Source: a virus. Taken from it: 30,412 bases of DNA. This document shows positions 24,496 to 30,412 of the stretch, in pieces. Location: IMG/VR virus record IMGVR_UViG_3300032116_000936, positions 1 to 30,412 of that record, one strand, 5' to 3'. The position numbers and the translations under genes are program-made. The notes beneath the pieces are model-generated. The model was not told the DNA's origin. It did no database searches and saw nothing but the letters and a program-made list of their open reading frames with translations. Position 1 is the stretch's first letter; the number at the start of each line of letters is the position of its first letter.

Positions 24496-25495
24496 GAGAT
24501 AAGGTTTCTATATCACTATCTACCATATCTTTTACCATATCTTCAAAAGAAATTTCAGGATGCCAATCTAGTTGATTCTGAGCTTTTGTAGTTTTACCTC
24601 TAAGATACTCTACTTCTGCTGGACGATATAGATTTTCATCAATTTCAACATGTTTAGTATAATCTAAACCAGCATATTCAAAAGCCATTCTTAAGAAATC
24701 AAATACGCTCCAAGTATCTTCGCTAGCTACAACATAATCATCAGGAACATCAGATTGCAACATAAGCCACATGGCTCTTACATAGTCCTGAGCATGTCCC
24801 CAATCTCTATGGGCGCTAAGGTTGCCTAACTTTAAGGAATCGTTTGTTAGATGATTAACTACTTGACCTATATATTTAGTTATTTTTCGTGTAACAAAAT
24901 TTTCTCCACGACGTGGACTTTCATGATTAAAAAGTATGCCGCTACAAGCGAATAATCCATATGCTCCTCTGTAAATTTGAACCATACGATGACTAGCTAG
25001 TTTTGCTACTCCATATGGACTCTGAGGAATAAATTCCGTATTTTCATCTTGATATGGTAGTCCATCATCTCCGATTTTAAAGTTTTTGCCAAACATCTCA
25101 CTGGTGCTAGCCTGATAAAATTTGGTGGTGTTAGAATAGTTTTTTATGCTTTCTAAGATATTAATTACTCCAATAGTATCTATCTCAAAAGTTAATGATG
25201 GCTGTTTGAAACTGGTTCCGACATGACTCTGAGCAGCCAAGTTATAGAATTCATCTGGCTGATATTTTGAGATAATAGAATTAACATTAGACGAATCTGT
25301 GATATCACATTCTTCTAATTTAAAATTAGTATTATCTAGAATATGAGATATTCTTTGAAAATTATTAGTACTATTTCTTCTATGTAATCCTATAACGTCA
25401 TATCCCTTGGAAAGCAAAAGATCACACATATATGATCCGTCCTGTCCAGTGACTCCGCTAACCATTGCTAGTTTATTAAATTTATTTGTTTTCAT
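24488..25495 (-). CDS. gmd: GDP-mannose 4,6-dehydratase (335 aa)
   Basis: This short-chain dehydrogenase converts GDP-D-mannose to GDP-4-keto-6-deoxy-D-mannose, precursor of GDP-fucose, GDP-rhamnose and related sugars. Features: the NADP-binding GVTGQDGS (residues 14-21), LHRRNSTNNFQRI, NLAAQSHVGTSF, the catalytic set in QASTSEMFG (Thr131, Glu133) and SPYGVAKLASH (Tyr161-x3-Lys165), and FNHESPRRGENFVTRKI. The length is slightly shorter than the ~350-370 aa of cellular enzymes, and all key residues are present, so it should be active. It lies between the candidate small terminase and the HNH gene with short overlaps on both sides. No reductase or epimerase (e.g. fucose synthase) is in the window, so the host or another phage region must finish the sugar. 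Confidence 0.92.
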   Translation of the reverse strand: MKTNKFNKLAMVSGVTGQDGSYMCDLLLSKGYDVIGLHRRNSTNNFQRISHILDNTNFKLEECDITDSSNVNSIISKYQPDEFYNLAAQSHVGTSFKQPSLTFEIDTIGVINILESIKNYSNTTKFYQASTSEMFGKNFKIGDDGLPYQDENTEFIPQSPYGVAKLASHRMVQIYRGAYGLFACSGILFNHESPRRGENFVTRKITKYIGQVVNHLTNDSLKLGNLSAHRDWGHAQDYVRAMWLMLQSDVPDDYVVASEDTWSVFDFLRMAFEYAGLDYTKHVEIDENLYRPAEVEYLRGKTTKAQNQLDWHPEISFEDMVKDMVDSDIETLSHV

Positions 25496-26300
25496 CTAAT
25501 TTTATACTTTCTGGAGTTAAAAAGGGTCTATCTACATTATGATCATTATATGAATGATATTCAAACAGGTTTTGTTTTGCTCTTTCTGTTGCTAATGCCA
25601 ATATTTCCATTTCCTTGCCTTCTCGTTCTCTGATTTGTTCGTCTTCTAACATTCTTATTAATCCCACCCAGCTACTTTTACCATCTTCGATTCTTTTAAT
25701 ACGTTGTTCACGAGTAGCTTTTAAGTCTTTGCTTATTTTTTGCTGTTCATTAAGTAATTTAGTATATTCATTAGTATAATTTGCTATACTATTACGAGCA
25801 AAGCTTAATTGAGTTTCAAGACTCATAAGTTTTGGTCCGTCTCTTTGATCTTCTGGTTTCTCGTATTCTTTATCCACCATGCGCTGCAGTTTTTCAGTAT
25901 CTGCAATATGTCTTTTCCTTTCTTTCATACTTCTATTGATTAGAATATCAATTGTAATAAACTGTTTAATTTGTAACTCTTCGGCCGGCAAAACATCTTC
26001 TCTAAACTGCTTGATAAGTCCTATCCAAGTATCTTCAAAATACTGAAGTTCTCCCGTATCAGCATCAAACTGTTTGGCTATTTCGCTCCAAAAGGTTTTG
26101 CTATGTAATTTATATCGTAATGTTTCGTGAGCTTGTTTATCATCTGTGGAAGAAAATAATTGATTTTCACTAATGTATCTTTTGATAGGAGCTTCGTGAC
26201 GATTAAGATACTCCGCAATTTGCTCTATAGTTAACTTGTCAAAATTTTCCGTTATAAACTTTTCTTCATCAAGACTTAGTTGTCCACGTTTTTTACTCAT
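25482..26300 (-). CDS. Candidate terminase small subunit, HTH plus coiled coil (272 aa)
   Basis: The N-terminus (residues ~7-48) reads as a helix-turn-helix: SLDEEKFITENFDKLTIEQI, AEYLNRHEAPIKRYISENQL. The remainder is almost wholly helical and highly charged, with coiled-coil text (NEYTKLLNEQQKISKDLKA, TREQRIKRIEDGK). A DNA-binding head plus an oligomerising helical body is the architecture of small terminases, and the gene is upstream of the large subunit in the same transcript, with dehydratase, HNH and ERCC4 genes in between. No other candidate is visible. A regulatory DNA-binding protein is the alternative. The start is eight bases inside the end of the sigma-like gene. I do not recognise the family by sequence. 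Confidence 0.55.
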   Translation of the reverse strand: MSKKRGQLSLDEEKFITENFDKLTIEQIAEYLNRHEAPIKRYISENQLFSSTDDKQAHETLRYKLHSKTFWSEIAKQFDADTGELQYFEDTWIGLIKQFREDVLPAEELQIKQFITIDILINRSMKERKRHIADTEKLQRMVDKEYEKPEDQRDGPKLMSLETQLSFARNSIANYTNEYTKLLNEQQKISKDLKATREQRIKRIEDGKSSWVGLIRMLEDEQIREREGKEMEILALATERAKQNLFEYHSYNDHNVDRPFLTPESIKLDENK

Positions 26301-26919
26301 CTAATATGCCCTCAATAAATTTTTGCAATTTTTTAATATCACTTTTATTTACTTTGGTTCCGTGTTTAATTTTTAGATAAATTTCACGATATTCGCCGGA
26401 TAAATTTGATTCTAATTTTTTAATTAACTCATTATCGCCCATTACATCTTGAAAATCTTTAGTAACTCGACCCTGAATAGATCCGCTATCTTCTATAGAA
26501 GTTGGTTTCATTATGTTTTTTTTACTGTCGTTCCTATTGATCCATTTTCGATATAGTTCGCAATCCATAACATTACTAAATTCTGAACACTGATTAATTG
26601 AGCAGGAAAACTTGGGATCATAAAAAGGACAACTCAAGCATGGTTTATCGGGCCTTTTGTAGTTATCTCTTTTATAATTAAAGAGGCGATTTCTAACGTG
26701 AGTCCAGAGGAAATTTTCAAGGGGGCGTTTGTTGTCATATTTTTCTAATCCTTCAAGAGCAAATATGGCGGCCTGTTGACACATATCTTCATAGCTATGA
26801 TAGCCAAATTTAAATTTGTGGCCTAATCTTTTGCTAATATTATCTAAAACAATTAAAAATTCTTCTTCGCTAACGTTATTAGGAAGCGGTGTTTTGCTCT
26901 TTTTCGGTTTTTTCTTCAT
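26293..26919 (-). CDS. Sigma-factor-like protein with cysteine cluster (208 aa)
   Basis: Residues ~20-90 resemble sigma-70 region 2, the part that binds RNA polymerase and melts the -10 box: YHSYEDMCQQAAIFALEGLE, KYDNKRPLENFLWTHVRNRL, FNYKRDNYKRPDKP. The same layout is seen in the T4 gp55 type of late sigma factor. An unusual insert follows with Cys94, Cys97, Cys106, Cys111 and Cys120 (CLSCPFYDPKFSC), plausibly a zinc site. The C-terminal ~40 residues (GEYREIYLKIKHGTKVNKSD) could be a reduced region 4. The gene overlaps the end of the 54-aa ORF by 41 bases. It would direct host polymerase to phage promoters, probably the GTGTAT class found here. Family membership is likely; promoter specificity is inference. 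Confidence 0.75.
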   Translation of the reverse strand: MKKKPKKSKTPLPNNVSEEEFLIVLDNISKRLGHKFKFGYHSYEDMCQQAAIFALEGLEKYDNKRPLENFLWTHVRNRLFNYKRDNYKRPDKPCLSCPFYDPKFSCSINQCSEFSNVMDCELYRKWINRNDSKKNIMKPTSIEDSGSIQGRVTKDFQDVMGDNELIKKLESNLSGEYREIYLKIKHGTKVNKSDIKKLQKFIEGILDE

Positions 26920-27043
26920 CTTCTAAGAGTTGTGCTATACTCTTTCCTTCTGTTAGAGTTAATTCATCCTCTGATAGTATTTCAACTCCTTCTGCGGCCT
27001 TAACATTGAGAACGGAAGGTATAATGTTATCAAATTCGCTCAT
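26879..27043 (-). CDS. Small acidic protein ahead of the sigma-like gene (54 aa)
   Basis: I start it at the ATG ending at 27043, which has a textbook AAGGAG eight bases upstream. A longer open frame to 27130 would run through the promoter region and has no ribosome site. The product, beginning MSEFDNIIPSVLNVKAAEGV, is strongly acidic (SEDELTLTEGKSIAQLLEDE) and ends in a charged tail. I do not recognise it. Its overlap with the sigma-like gene suggests coupled expression; a cofactor or inhibitor of that protein would be one possibility, with no direct support. Confidence 0.65.
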   Translation of the reverse strand: MSEFDNIIPSVLNVKAAEGVEILSEDELTLTEGKSIAQLLEDEEKTEKEQNTAS

Positions 27044-27054
27044 AAAGTTTCTCC

Positions 27055-27086
27055 TTGCATAAAGTGAGCAACAACCTACTATTATA
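27055..27086 (+). promoter_or_regulatory. Possible plus-strand promoter in the divergent gap
   Basis: TTGCAT at 27055 and an A/T-rich TACTAT/ATTATA stretch about 17-20 bases downstream could drive the plus-strand gene at 27133. It overlaps the minus-strand promoter F. The match to a sigma-70 promoter is only moderate. Confidence 0.3.
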
Positions 27087-27104
27087 TAGTTCAAATACAC
27101 TTTA
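27078..27104 (-). promoter_or_regulatory. Candidate phage promoter, GTGTAT-box class (copy F)
   Basis: Minus strand AAAGTGTATT and, eight bases after GTGTAT, TATAATAG. The box ends 51 bases before the ATG at 27043. It heads the operon containing the sigma-like gene. Confidence 0.55.
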
Positions 27105-27132
27105 GTCAATCTTTTAAGGAAAAGGAGCATTT

Positions 27133-27366
27133 ATGGCAACATATAAGAAGTGGACAAGTTCCGAACTAGATTTTATCAATAGTAATCAAAAACTACTTAG
27201 TGATGACGAATTGGCCGGAAAACTATCTCAAATTAGTGGACAATCTGTAACAACCGCTATGGTTCGTAGACAAAGACGCAAACTAGGAATTCAAAAGTCA
27301 AAAGGAAGACGTCCCAAGAATAGGGTTGTAGAGCCTGTAGTAGCTGGAAATACTGTTTCTGAATGA
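27133..27366 (+). CDS. Small DNA-binding (HTH/SANT-like) protein (77 aa)
   Basis: A basic protein with a three-helix, Trp-anchored N-terminal domain: KKWTSSELDFINSNQKLLSD, DELAGKLSQISGQSVTTAMV, RRQRRKLGIQKSKGRRPKN. This is the layout of Myb/SANT-like or homeodomain-like DNA-binding domains, with an AT-hook-like GRRPK tail. AAGGAG lies seven bases before the ATG, and an intrinsic terminator follows, so it is its own transcription unit. It is divergent from the sigma-like operon across a short shared gap, so it may regulate that gap, though this is inference. It faintly resembles the N-terminal domain of the candidate small terminase. Confidence 0.75.
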   Translation: MATYKKWTSSELDFINSNQKLLSDDELAGKLSQISGQSVTTAMVRRQRRKLGIQKSKGRRPKNRVVEPVVAGNTVSE

Positions 27367-27407
27367 TCTTGTTGAGTTTTATATCAAATATAGGTCAAAA
27401 GACAATT

Positions 27408-27439
27408 GGGTAGGCTAAATGCTTACCCTTTTGTTTTTT
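27408..27439 (+). terminator. Intrinsic terminator after the HTH gene
   Basis: GGGTAGGC and GCTTACCC pair as an eight-pair stem (one G-U) around a five-base loop, followed by TTTTGTTTTTT. It lies about 40 bases after the HTH stop and just before the ribosome site of the next gene, so that gene would be read mainly by leak-through or from an unseen start. Confidence 0.85.
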
Positions 27440-27452
27440 AAGGACAATTTTT

Positions 27453-28733
27453 ATGAAACAATTATGTGTTTGCTCAACATTCTATAATCCTACTAATGCG
27501 AAACTAAGAATTGATAACTATAATCGATTTTTAAAGTTTATGCAAGATAGTGGACTTGAGGATGATTTTTATGTGTGCGAAATATTATTTCCGGGACAAA
27601 TGTCTTCTATAAGCGGAAAGAATGTTTATACTCTAACTAATAGTAGCATTTTGTGGCATAAAGAATCTGGGTTGAATTATTTATTTGATAAGTTAAAAGA
27701 TAAGTATGAGAAAGTGGTAGTTGCGGATGCTGATGTTGAACTTCCTGATGGATGGGTAGAAAAAACAATAGATGCTTTAGACATTTATGAAATGATTCAG
27801 CTATATAGCAAGATATGTTATTTGCAACCTGATAATATCTATGTTGATGAAATCTTACCTGGTTGTGCAGCTATTCATAAAATCAAGAATAAAAAAGGAT
27901 CAGCTGGTGGTAATAGTGGGGCTATTGTTGCTTATAATATGGATTATATAAGATTCATGGGGGGACTTTTTGATAAAAATATTGTGGGGGGCGGAGACTA
28001 TATTAATATGATGCCGTTTTTAGACGGAGATTCTTTTGGTATTTCTACTATAAGCTATTTTTTCAATGATATATGTCATGAGTTTTTAAAATATTATGCA
28101 AGGGCGAGTCATTATCTGAACTATGTTTCAAAAAAGATCAATTATGGATATTTAGATTATTCTGCTAAGCATTATTTTCATGGAAGATTAAATAAAAGAT
28201 ATTACTTGGCTAGAAATAAAATTATAGAAAATAAAAATTTTTATGAGTATTTTTTGAAAGATGATAATAATTTATATTATTTTAAAGATAATGAGTGCGA
28301 TTTAGCTACTGATATAAAAAAGTATTTTTGGGACAGGTGTGAGAATGTGGAGCATCTGGGTTATAAGATTCATTCGTCAAATTTATATTATACCGAAAAT
28401 GATAGTTTCAGGTGGTGTCAACCAGATACTATTTTTTATATAAAAGATAAGATATTTTCAATTAAGTTGGTTTTTGAAAGAAATGAATACGTGAAAAATT
28501 TCAGAATGCATGATGCAGAAAAAGAGGCTGTTGGCTTGTCGGGGGACACTGGTATAATGTATGTAATTGACAACTATCCTGAGGTTCTAAAGATAGATTC
28601 TGATTTTTTCATTCCTAGCGTAACGGAAAATTCAACAGATACTAGGAAATTATCATATAAGTTAATTGATGTTTATATTAAGGTTAATGAGGATAGTGAG
28701 TGGGAAAAGTATTCATTAGACAAAATTTTATGA
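27453..28733 (+). CDS. Glycosyltransferase, GT-A-like (426 aa)
   Basis: The first ~260 residues are homologous to the N-terminal half of the two-domain transferase at 6674: CEILFPGQMSS against ELLYPGQTSS, LWHKES against MFHKEN, VVADADVELP against LFLDADIRF (the DxD metal and sugar-nucleotide motif, residues 92-94), FDKNIVGGGDY against FDKALIGGGDV, and YFHGRLNKRYYLAR against HLDHGSSENRKYKDR. The C-terminal ~160 residues (IFSIKLVFERNEY, YKLIDVYIKVNEDSEWEKY) look like a separate beta-rich domain without recognisable family. AAGGA lies nine bases before the ATG. No signal peptide or membrane segment, so it acts in the cytoplasm. Acceptor unknown; virion protein or host surface glycan are the main options. 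Confidence 0.8.
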   Translation: MKQLCVCSTFYNPTNAKLRIDNYNRFLKFMQDSGLEDDFYVCEILFPGQMSSISGKNVYTLTNSSILWHKESGLNYLFDKLKDKYEKVVVADADVELPDGWVEKTIDALDIYEMIQLYSKICYLQPDNIYVDEILPGCAAIHKIKNKKGSAGGNSGAIVAYNMDYIRFMGGLFDKNIVGGGDYINMMPFLDGDSFGISTISYFFNDICHEFLKYYARASHYLNYVSKKINYGYLDYSAKHYFHGRLNKRYYLARNKIIENKNFYEYFLKDDNNLYYFKDNECDLATDIKKYFWDRCENVEHLGYKIHSSNLYYTENDSFRWCQPDTIFYIKDKIFSIKLVFERNEYVKNFRMHDAEKEAVGLSGDTGIMYVIDNYPEVLKIDSDFFIPSVTENSTDTRKLSYKLIDVYIKVNEDSEWEKYSLDKIL

Positions 28734-28744
28734 GGAGAAATATC

Positions 28745-29047
28745 ATGTGGAAAATTGTTTTGTTTGTAGTACTGAGTGCGGGTTGTTATGCGTCAACAAA
28801 TGCTCAGCAAGTTGTTACTGAATATCAATTGCAGAATGTTCAGTATCCCGTTACTAATATGGTTCCTGTTACAACAATAGTAAATCAACAAGTGTGGGTT
28901 CCTGTTGTTAGAGTAATTCCTGTTCAGTATCTGGTTCCTATTCAAACACAAGTAATTCATAGAAGTTGTTTGTTGTTTGATAGATGGAATGATGCTAGAG
29001 TTCAAAATAATTATTGGATAACTCCCTATAGGGTCTATAACTATTGA
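28745..29047 (+). CDS. Small exported repeat protein (100 aa)
   Basis: I start it at the ATG with AGGAG eight bases upstream; the open frame extends 45 bases further into the previous gene but lacks a ribosome site. Residues 1-21 are a clear signal peptide (MWKIVLFVVLSAGCYASTNA) with a probable signal-peptidase I cut after TNA. The cysteine in LSAGC is a poor lipobox, so a lipoprotein is less likely. The mature part alternates Val/Pro/Gln/Tyr: NVQYPVTNMVPVTTIVNQQV, WVPVVRVIPVQYLVPIQTQV. I see about five loose V-P-V units and no catalytic motif. The style recalls short-repeat surface proteins of planctomycetes, a weak host hint. It lies directly after the glycosyltransferase stop, suggesting co-expression and a cell-envelope role, for example superinfection exclusion (inference). 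Confidence 0.75.
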   Translation: MWKIVLFVVLSAGCYASTNAQQVVTEYQLQNVQYPVTNMVPVTTIVNQQVWVPVVRVIPVQYLVPIQTQVIHRSCLLFDRWNDARVQNNYWITPYRVYNY

Positions 29048-29053
29048 AATAAT

Positions 29054-30160
29054 ATGTCAAGACCCAAAGGATCAAAAGATAAAACTAAAAGAAAAACCAA
29101 AAAAATATTGGGGGGAATTGATGAAAGAAATCTTATTAAAGATTATGAATCTGGAATATCTACAAAAATTTTAATAGAAAAATATAATGTTAGTAAAACT
29201 TTCATTAGTTCAATGTTTAAGAGAAGAGGATTATGCAGGAGGGTCGATCAATCTGTCATTAATTCGTGGGAATCTATAGATCAAAATATTTTAAATGATT
29301 TAGATAAAAATATAAGTGGCGTATATGCTATATATTTTATCAATAAGTATGATAACAACGATATTAAATTATATATTGGTAGTAGTGTTAATATTAAAAA
29401 TAGATTACGAGATCATTTATATCAATTAAAATGCAATAAACATTACTCTAAAAAATTATTTGAATTATATAATAATCTTAATTATAATTTAAATCTAGCT
29501 ATAGTGGAACGATGTTCTGAAGATATTATTTTGCAGAAAGAGCAGCAGTATCAGTCTAAGTGGTCAAAGAGCTGTTTATTAAATATGTGGAATAGTGTTA
29601 AAGAAGAAGATTTAAGGCCGTGGCTACAACAAGCTGTTAAAAATGATAGTTATGTTAAAAGATTTGTTATAAATGAACAAACATCATGTAAAGAAAGTTT
29701 ATTTATTCATAAAAGTGGCTATGCTAGAATGAGTGTAACCATTAATGGTTTTAGTGATGAGCCTGGAGAGACTAAGTATTTATATAAGCACAGGGTGGCT
29801 TATTGGGAAAAGTATGGAGAGTATCCTGAGTTGGTTAGGCATTTGTGTAATAATCCTAAGTGTTATAATGCTGATCATCTAGAAAAGGGAAACCACAAAG
29901 ATAATATGTTGGATAGAAGGGGCGATTTTCCTAATGAATTTGAAGAAAAGTGGTTAGAATTTGGTGGAGACATGGTTTTACTAAGTGAATATTTTAGAGA
30001 CAAATGGAGTTGTAACCAGGACATAGGCGGGAAAAAAGTATCATATTCGATATACGAATGGGAAAAAAAATTAGATTTAAGAAAAAAGTATCCTGATATT
30101 ATTAGGAATAATAAGAATCGTAGATACAATCATATGCGTTTAATAGATAGGTTTAGCTGA
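29054..30160 (+). CDS. Dual GIY-YIG and HNH_3 nuclease with HTH (368 aa)
   Basis: Residues 1-20 are a basic RPKGSKDKTKRK leader. Residues ~24-63 form a helix-turn-helix (SGISTKILIEKYNVSKTFIS). Residues ~88-175 are a GIY-YIG nuclease: SGVYAIYF (GIY), KLYIGSSVNIKNRLRDHL (YIG plus Arg) and Glu163 in QKEQQYQ. Residues ~220-290 match the HNH_3 group: YLYKHRVAYWEKYGEYPE, VRHLCNNPKCYNADHLEKGN, HKDNMLD (His263, Asn272, His275, His281). Both cores look intact. Free-standing phage homing endonucleases normally carry one such catalytic domain. It follows the exported-protein gene by six bases, without a clear ribosome site. Homing is the default role; anti-competitor cleavage is possible. Confidence 0.8.
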   Translation: MSRPKGSKDKTKRKTKKILGGIDERNLIKDYESGISTKILIEKYNVSKTFISSMFKRRGLCRRVDQSVINSWESIDQNILNDLDKNISGVYAIYFINKYDNNDIKLYIGSSVNIKNRLRDHLYQLKCNKHYSKKLFELYNNLNYNLNLAIVERCSEDIILQKEQQYQSKWSKSCLLNMWNSVKEEDLRPWLQQAVKNDSYVKRFVINEQTSCKESLFIHKSGYARMSVTINGFSDEPGETKYLYKHRVAYWEKYGEYPELVRHLCNNPKCYNADHLEKGNHKDNMLDRRGDFPNEFEEKWLEFGGDMVLLSEYFRDKWSCNQDIGGKKVSYSIYEWEKKLDLRKKYPDIIRNNKNRRYNHMRLIDRFS

Positions 30161-30412
30161 TACATTTATATTTTTAGGCGCTTATTGAATATGGATGTCC
30201 GCTGGTTTTTTCGAGAAATCTAGAACATGCCATCTAAAACAGAAAAACCCCCTGCCTCTAAAAGAGTAGATCGATTCGATCAGATAGTTAACGTAACTCG
30301 TTATAGGCTATAGAGTTATGGTAAATAAGAGTGGCGATTTTTGACGTAAAGTGTTGTGAGATAATGACTTACGACTAATACGATGATTGATACGATATTG
30401 TGTTTTAAAAAA
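30161..30412. other. Mostly non-coding right end
   Basis: About 250 bases after the nuclease gene with stops in all frames on both strands, apart from the doubtful 28-aa frame. It contains a small inverted repeat, GATCG-att-CGATC (around 30272-30284), and short ATACGAT repeats in the last 40 bases. No promoter, tRNA or terminator is convincing. Confidence 0.4.
30227..30313 (+). CDS. Doubtful 28-aa ORF at the right edge
   Basis: A short frame starts MPSKTEKPPASKRVDRFDQI and stops at TAG after 28 codons. The composition is gene-like (basic, Pro/Lys N-terminus then an amphipathic stretch), like the beginning of a longer phage protein, but all three frames are closed by stops just beyond and no good ribosome site is seen. 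It may be a decayed gene start or chance. Confidence 0.25.
   Translation: MPSKTEKPPASKRVDRFDQIVNVTRYRL

Noticed and set aside
27044-27130. Longer version of the 54-aa protein with a membrane-like N-terminus
   Set aside because: It would run through the promoter region; the AAGGAG site fits only the ATG ending at 27043.
28745-28800. Lipoprotein signal in the small exported protein
   Set aside because: LSAGC has Ser at the -3 position where Leu/Val/Ile is expected, and a good signal-peptidase I site follows.
30376-30400. T7-type promoter resemblance (TAATACGA)
   Set aside because: Only the first eight bases match; the rest of the consensus is missing and no single-subunit RNA polymerase is encoded in the window.
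1-30412. tRNA genes, CRISPR arrays, insertion sequences or att sites
   Set aside because: No cloverleaf-compatible stretch, spaced direct repeats, transposase or integrase was seen; all gaps between genes are short.

Overview
The window is a stretch of an AT-rich genome of a tailed double-stranded DNA bacteriophage (Caudoviricetes). The identification rests on an adjacent large terminase, portal, prohead protease/scaffold, probable decoration protein and HK97-type major capsid protein, followed by a long series of tail-fibre genes. No integrase, tRNA, CRISPR array, insertion sequence or replication gene is visible. The host cannot be named. Conserved wording of the capsid, protease and fibre proteins recalls phages known mainly from aquatic metagenomes, and one small exported protein with YPVT/VPV-type repeats is reminiscent of planctomycete surface proteins (weak evidence).

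Layout: nearly everything from about 27.04 kb to the left edge is on the minus strand, so it reads from right to left. First comes a short operon with a 54-aa acidic protein, a sigma-factor-like protein carrying a cysteine cluster, and a candidate small terminase. Next are a GDP-mannose 4,6-dehydratase, an HNH nuclease, an ERCC4-type nuclease and the large terminase. The head block follows: portal, protease with a nested scaffold start, decoration protein and major capsid protein, closed by an intrinsic terminator near 16.39 kb. The fibre block then runs from 16.31 kb to 1.45 kb: adaptor-like small proteins, two very large repeat-built fibres, a two-domain glycosyltransferase, two more fibre proteins and a 1058-aa tailspike with a beta-helix. 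Three small proteins and a partial gene close the left end. The partial gene is a paralogue of the first gene of the fibre block.

On the right (27.13-30.16 kb), plus-strand genes encode a small helix-turn-helix protein with its own terminator, a glycosyltransferase homologous to the N-terminal half of the one in the fibre block, a small exported protein, and a nuclease that carries both GIY-YIG and HNH_3 motifs. The last 250 bases are nearly devoid of coding signal.

How the parts may work together: six minus-strand gaps that start transcription units each carry a GTGTAT(A/T) box at an almost constant 42-51 bases before the next ATG, with a TATAAT-like box between them. This looks like a phage promoter class, and the encoded sigma-like protein is the obvious candidate to read it. 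The nucleotide-sugar enzyme plus three glycosyltransferase domains suggest a phage sugar-modification pathway, possibly aimed at virion fibres or the host surface. The strongest leads for new biology are this promoter/sigma pair, the glycosylation set and the dual-domain nuclease.
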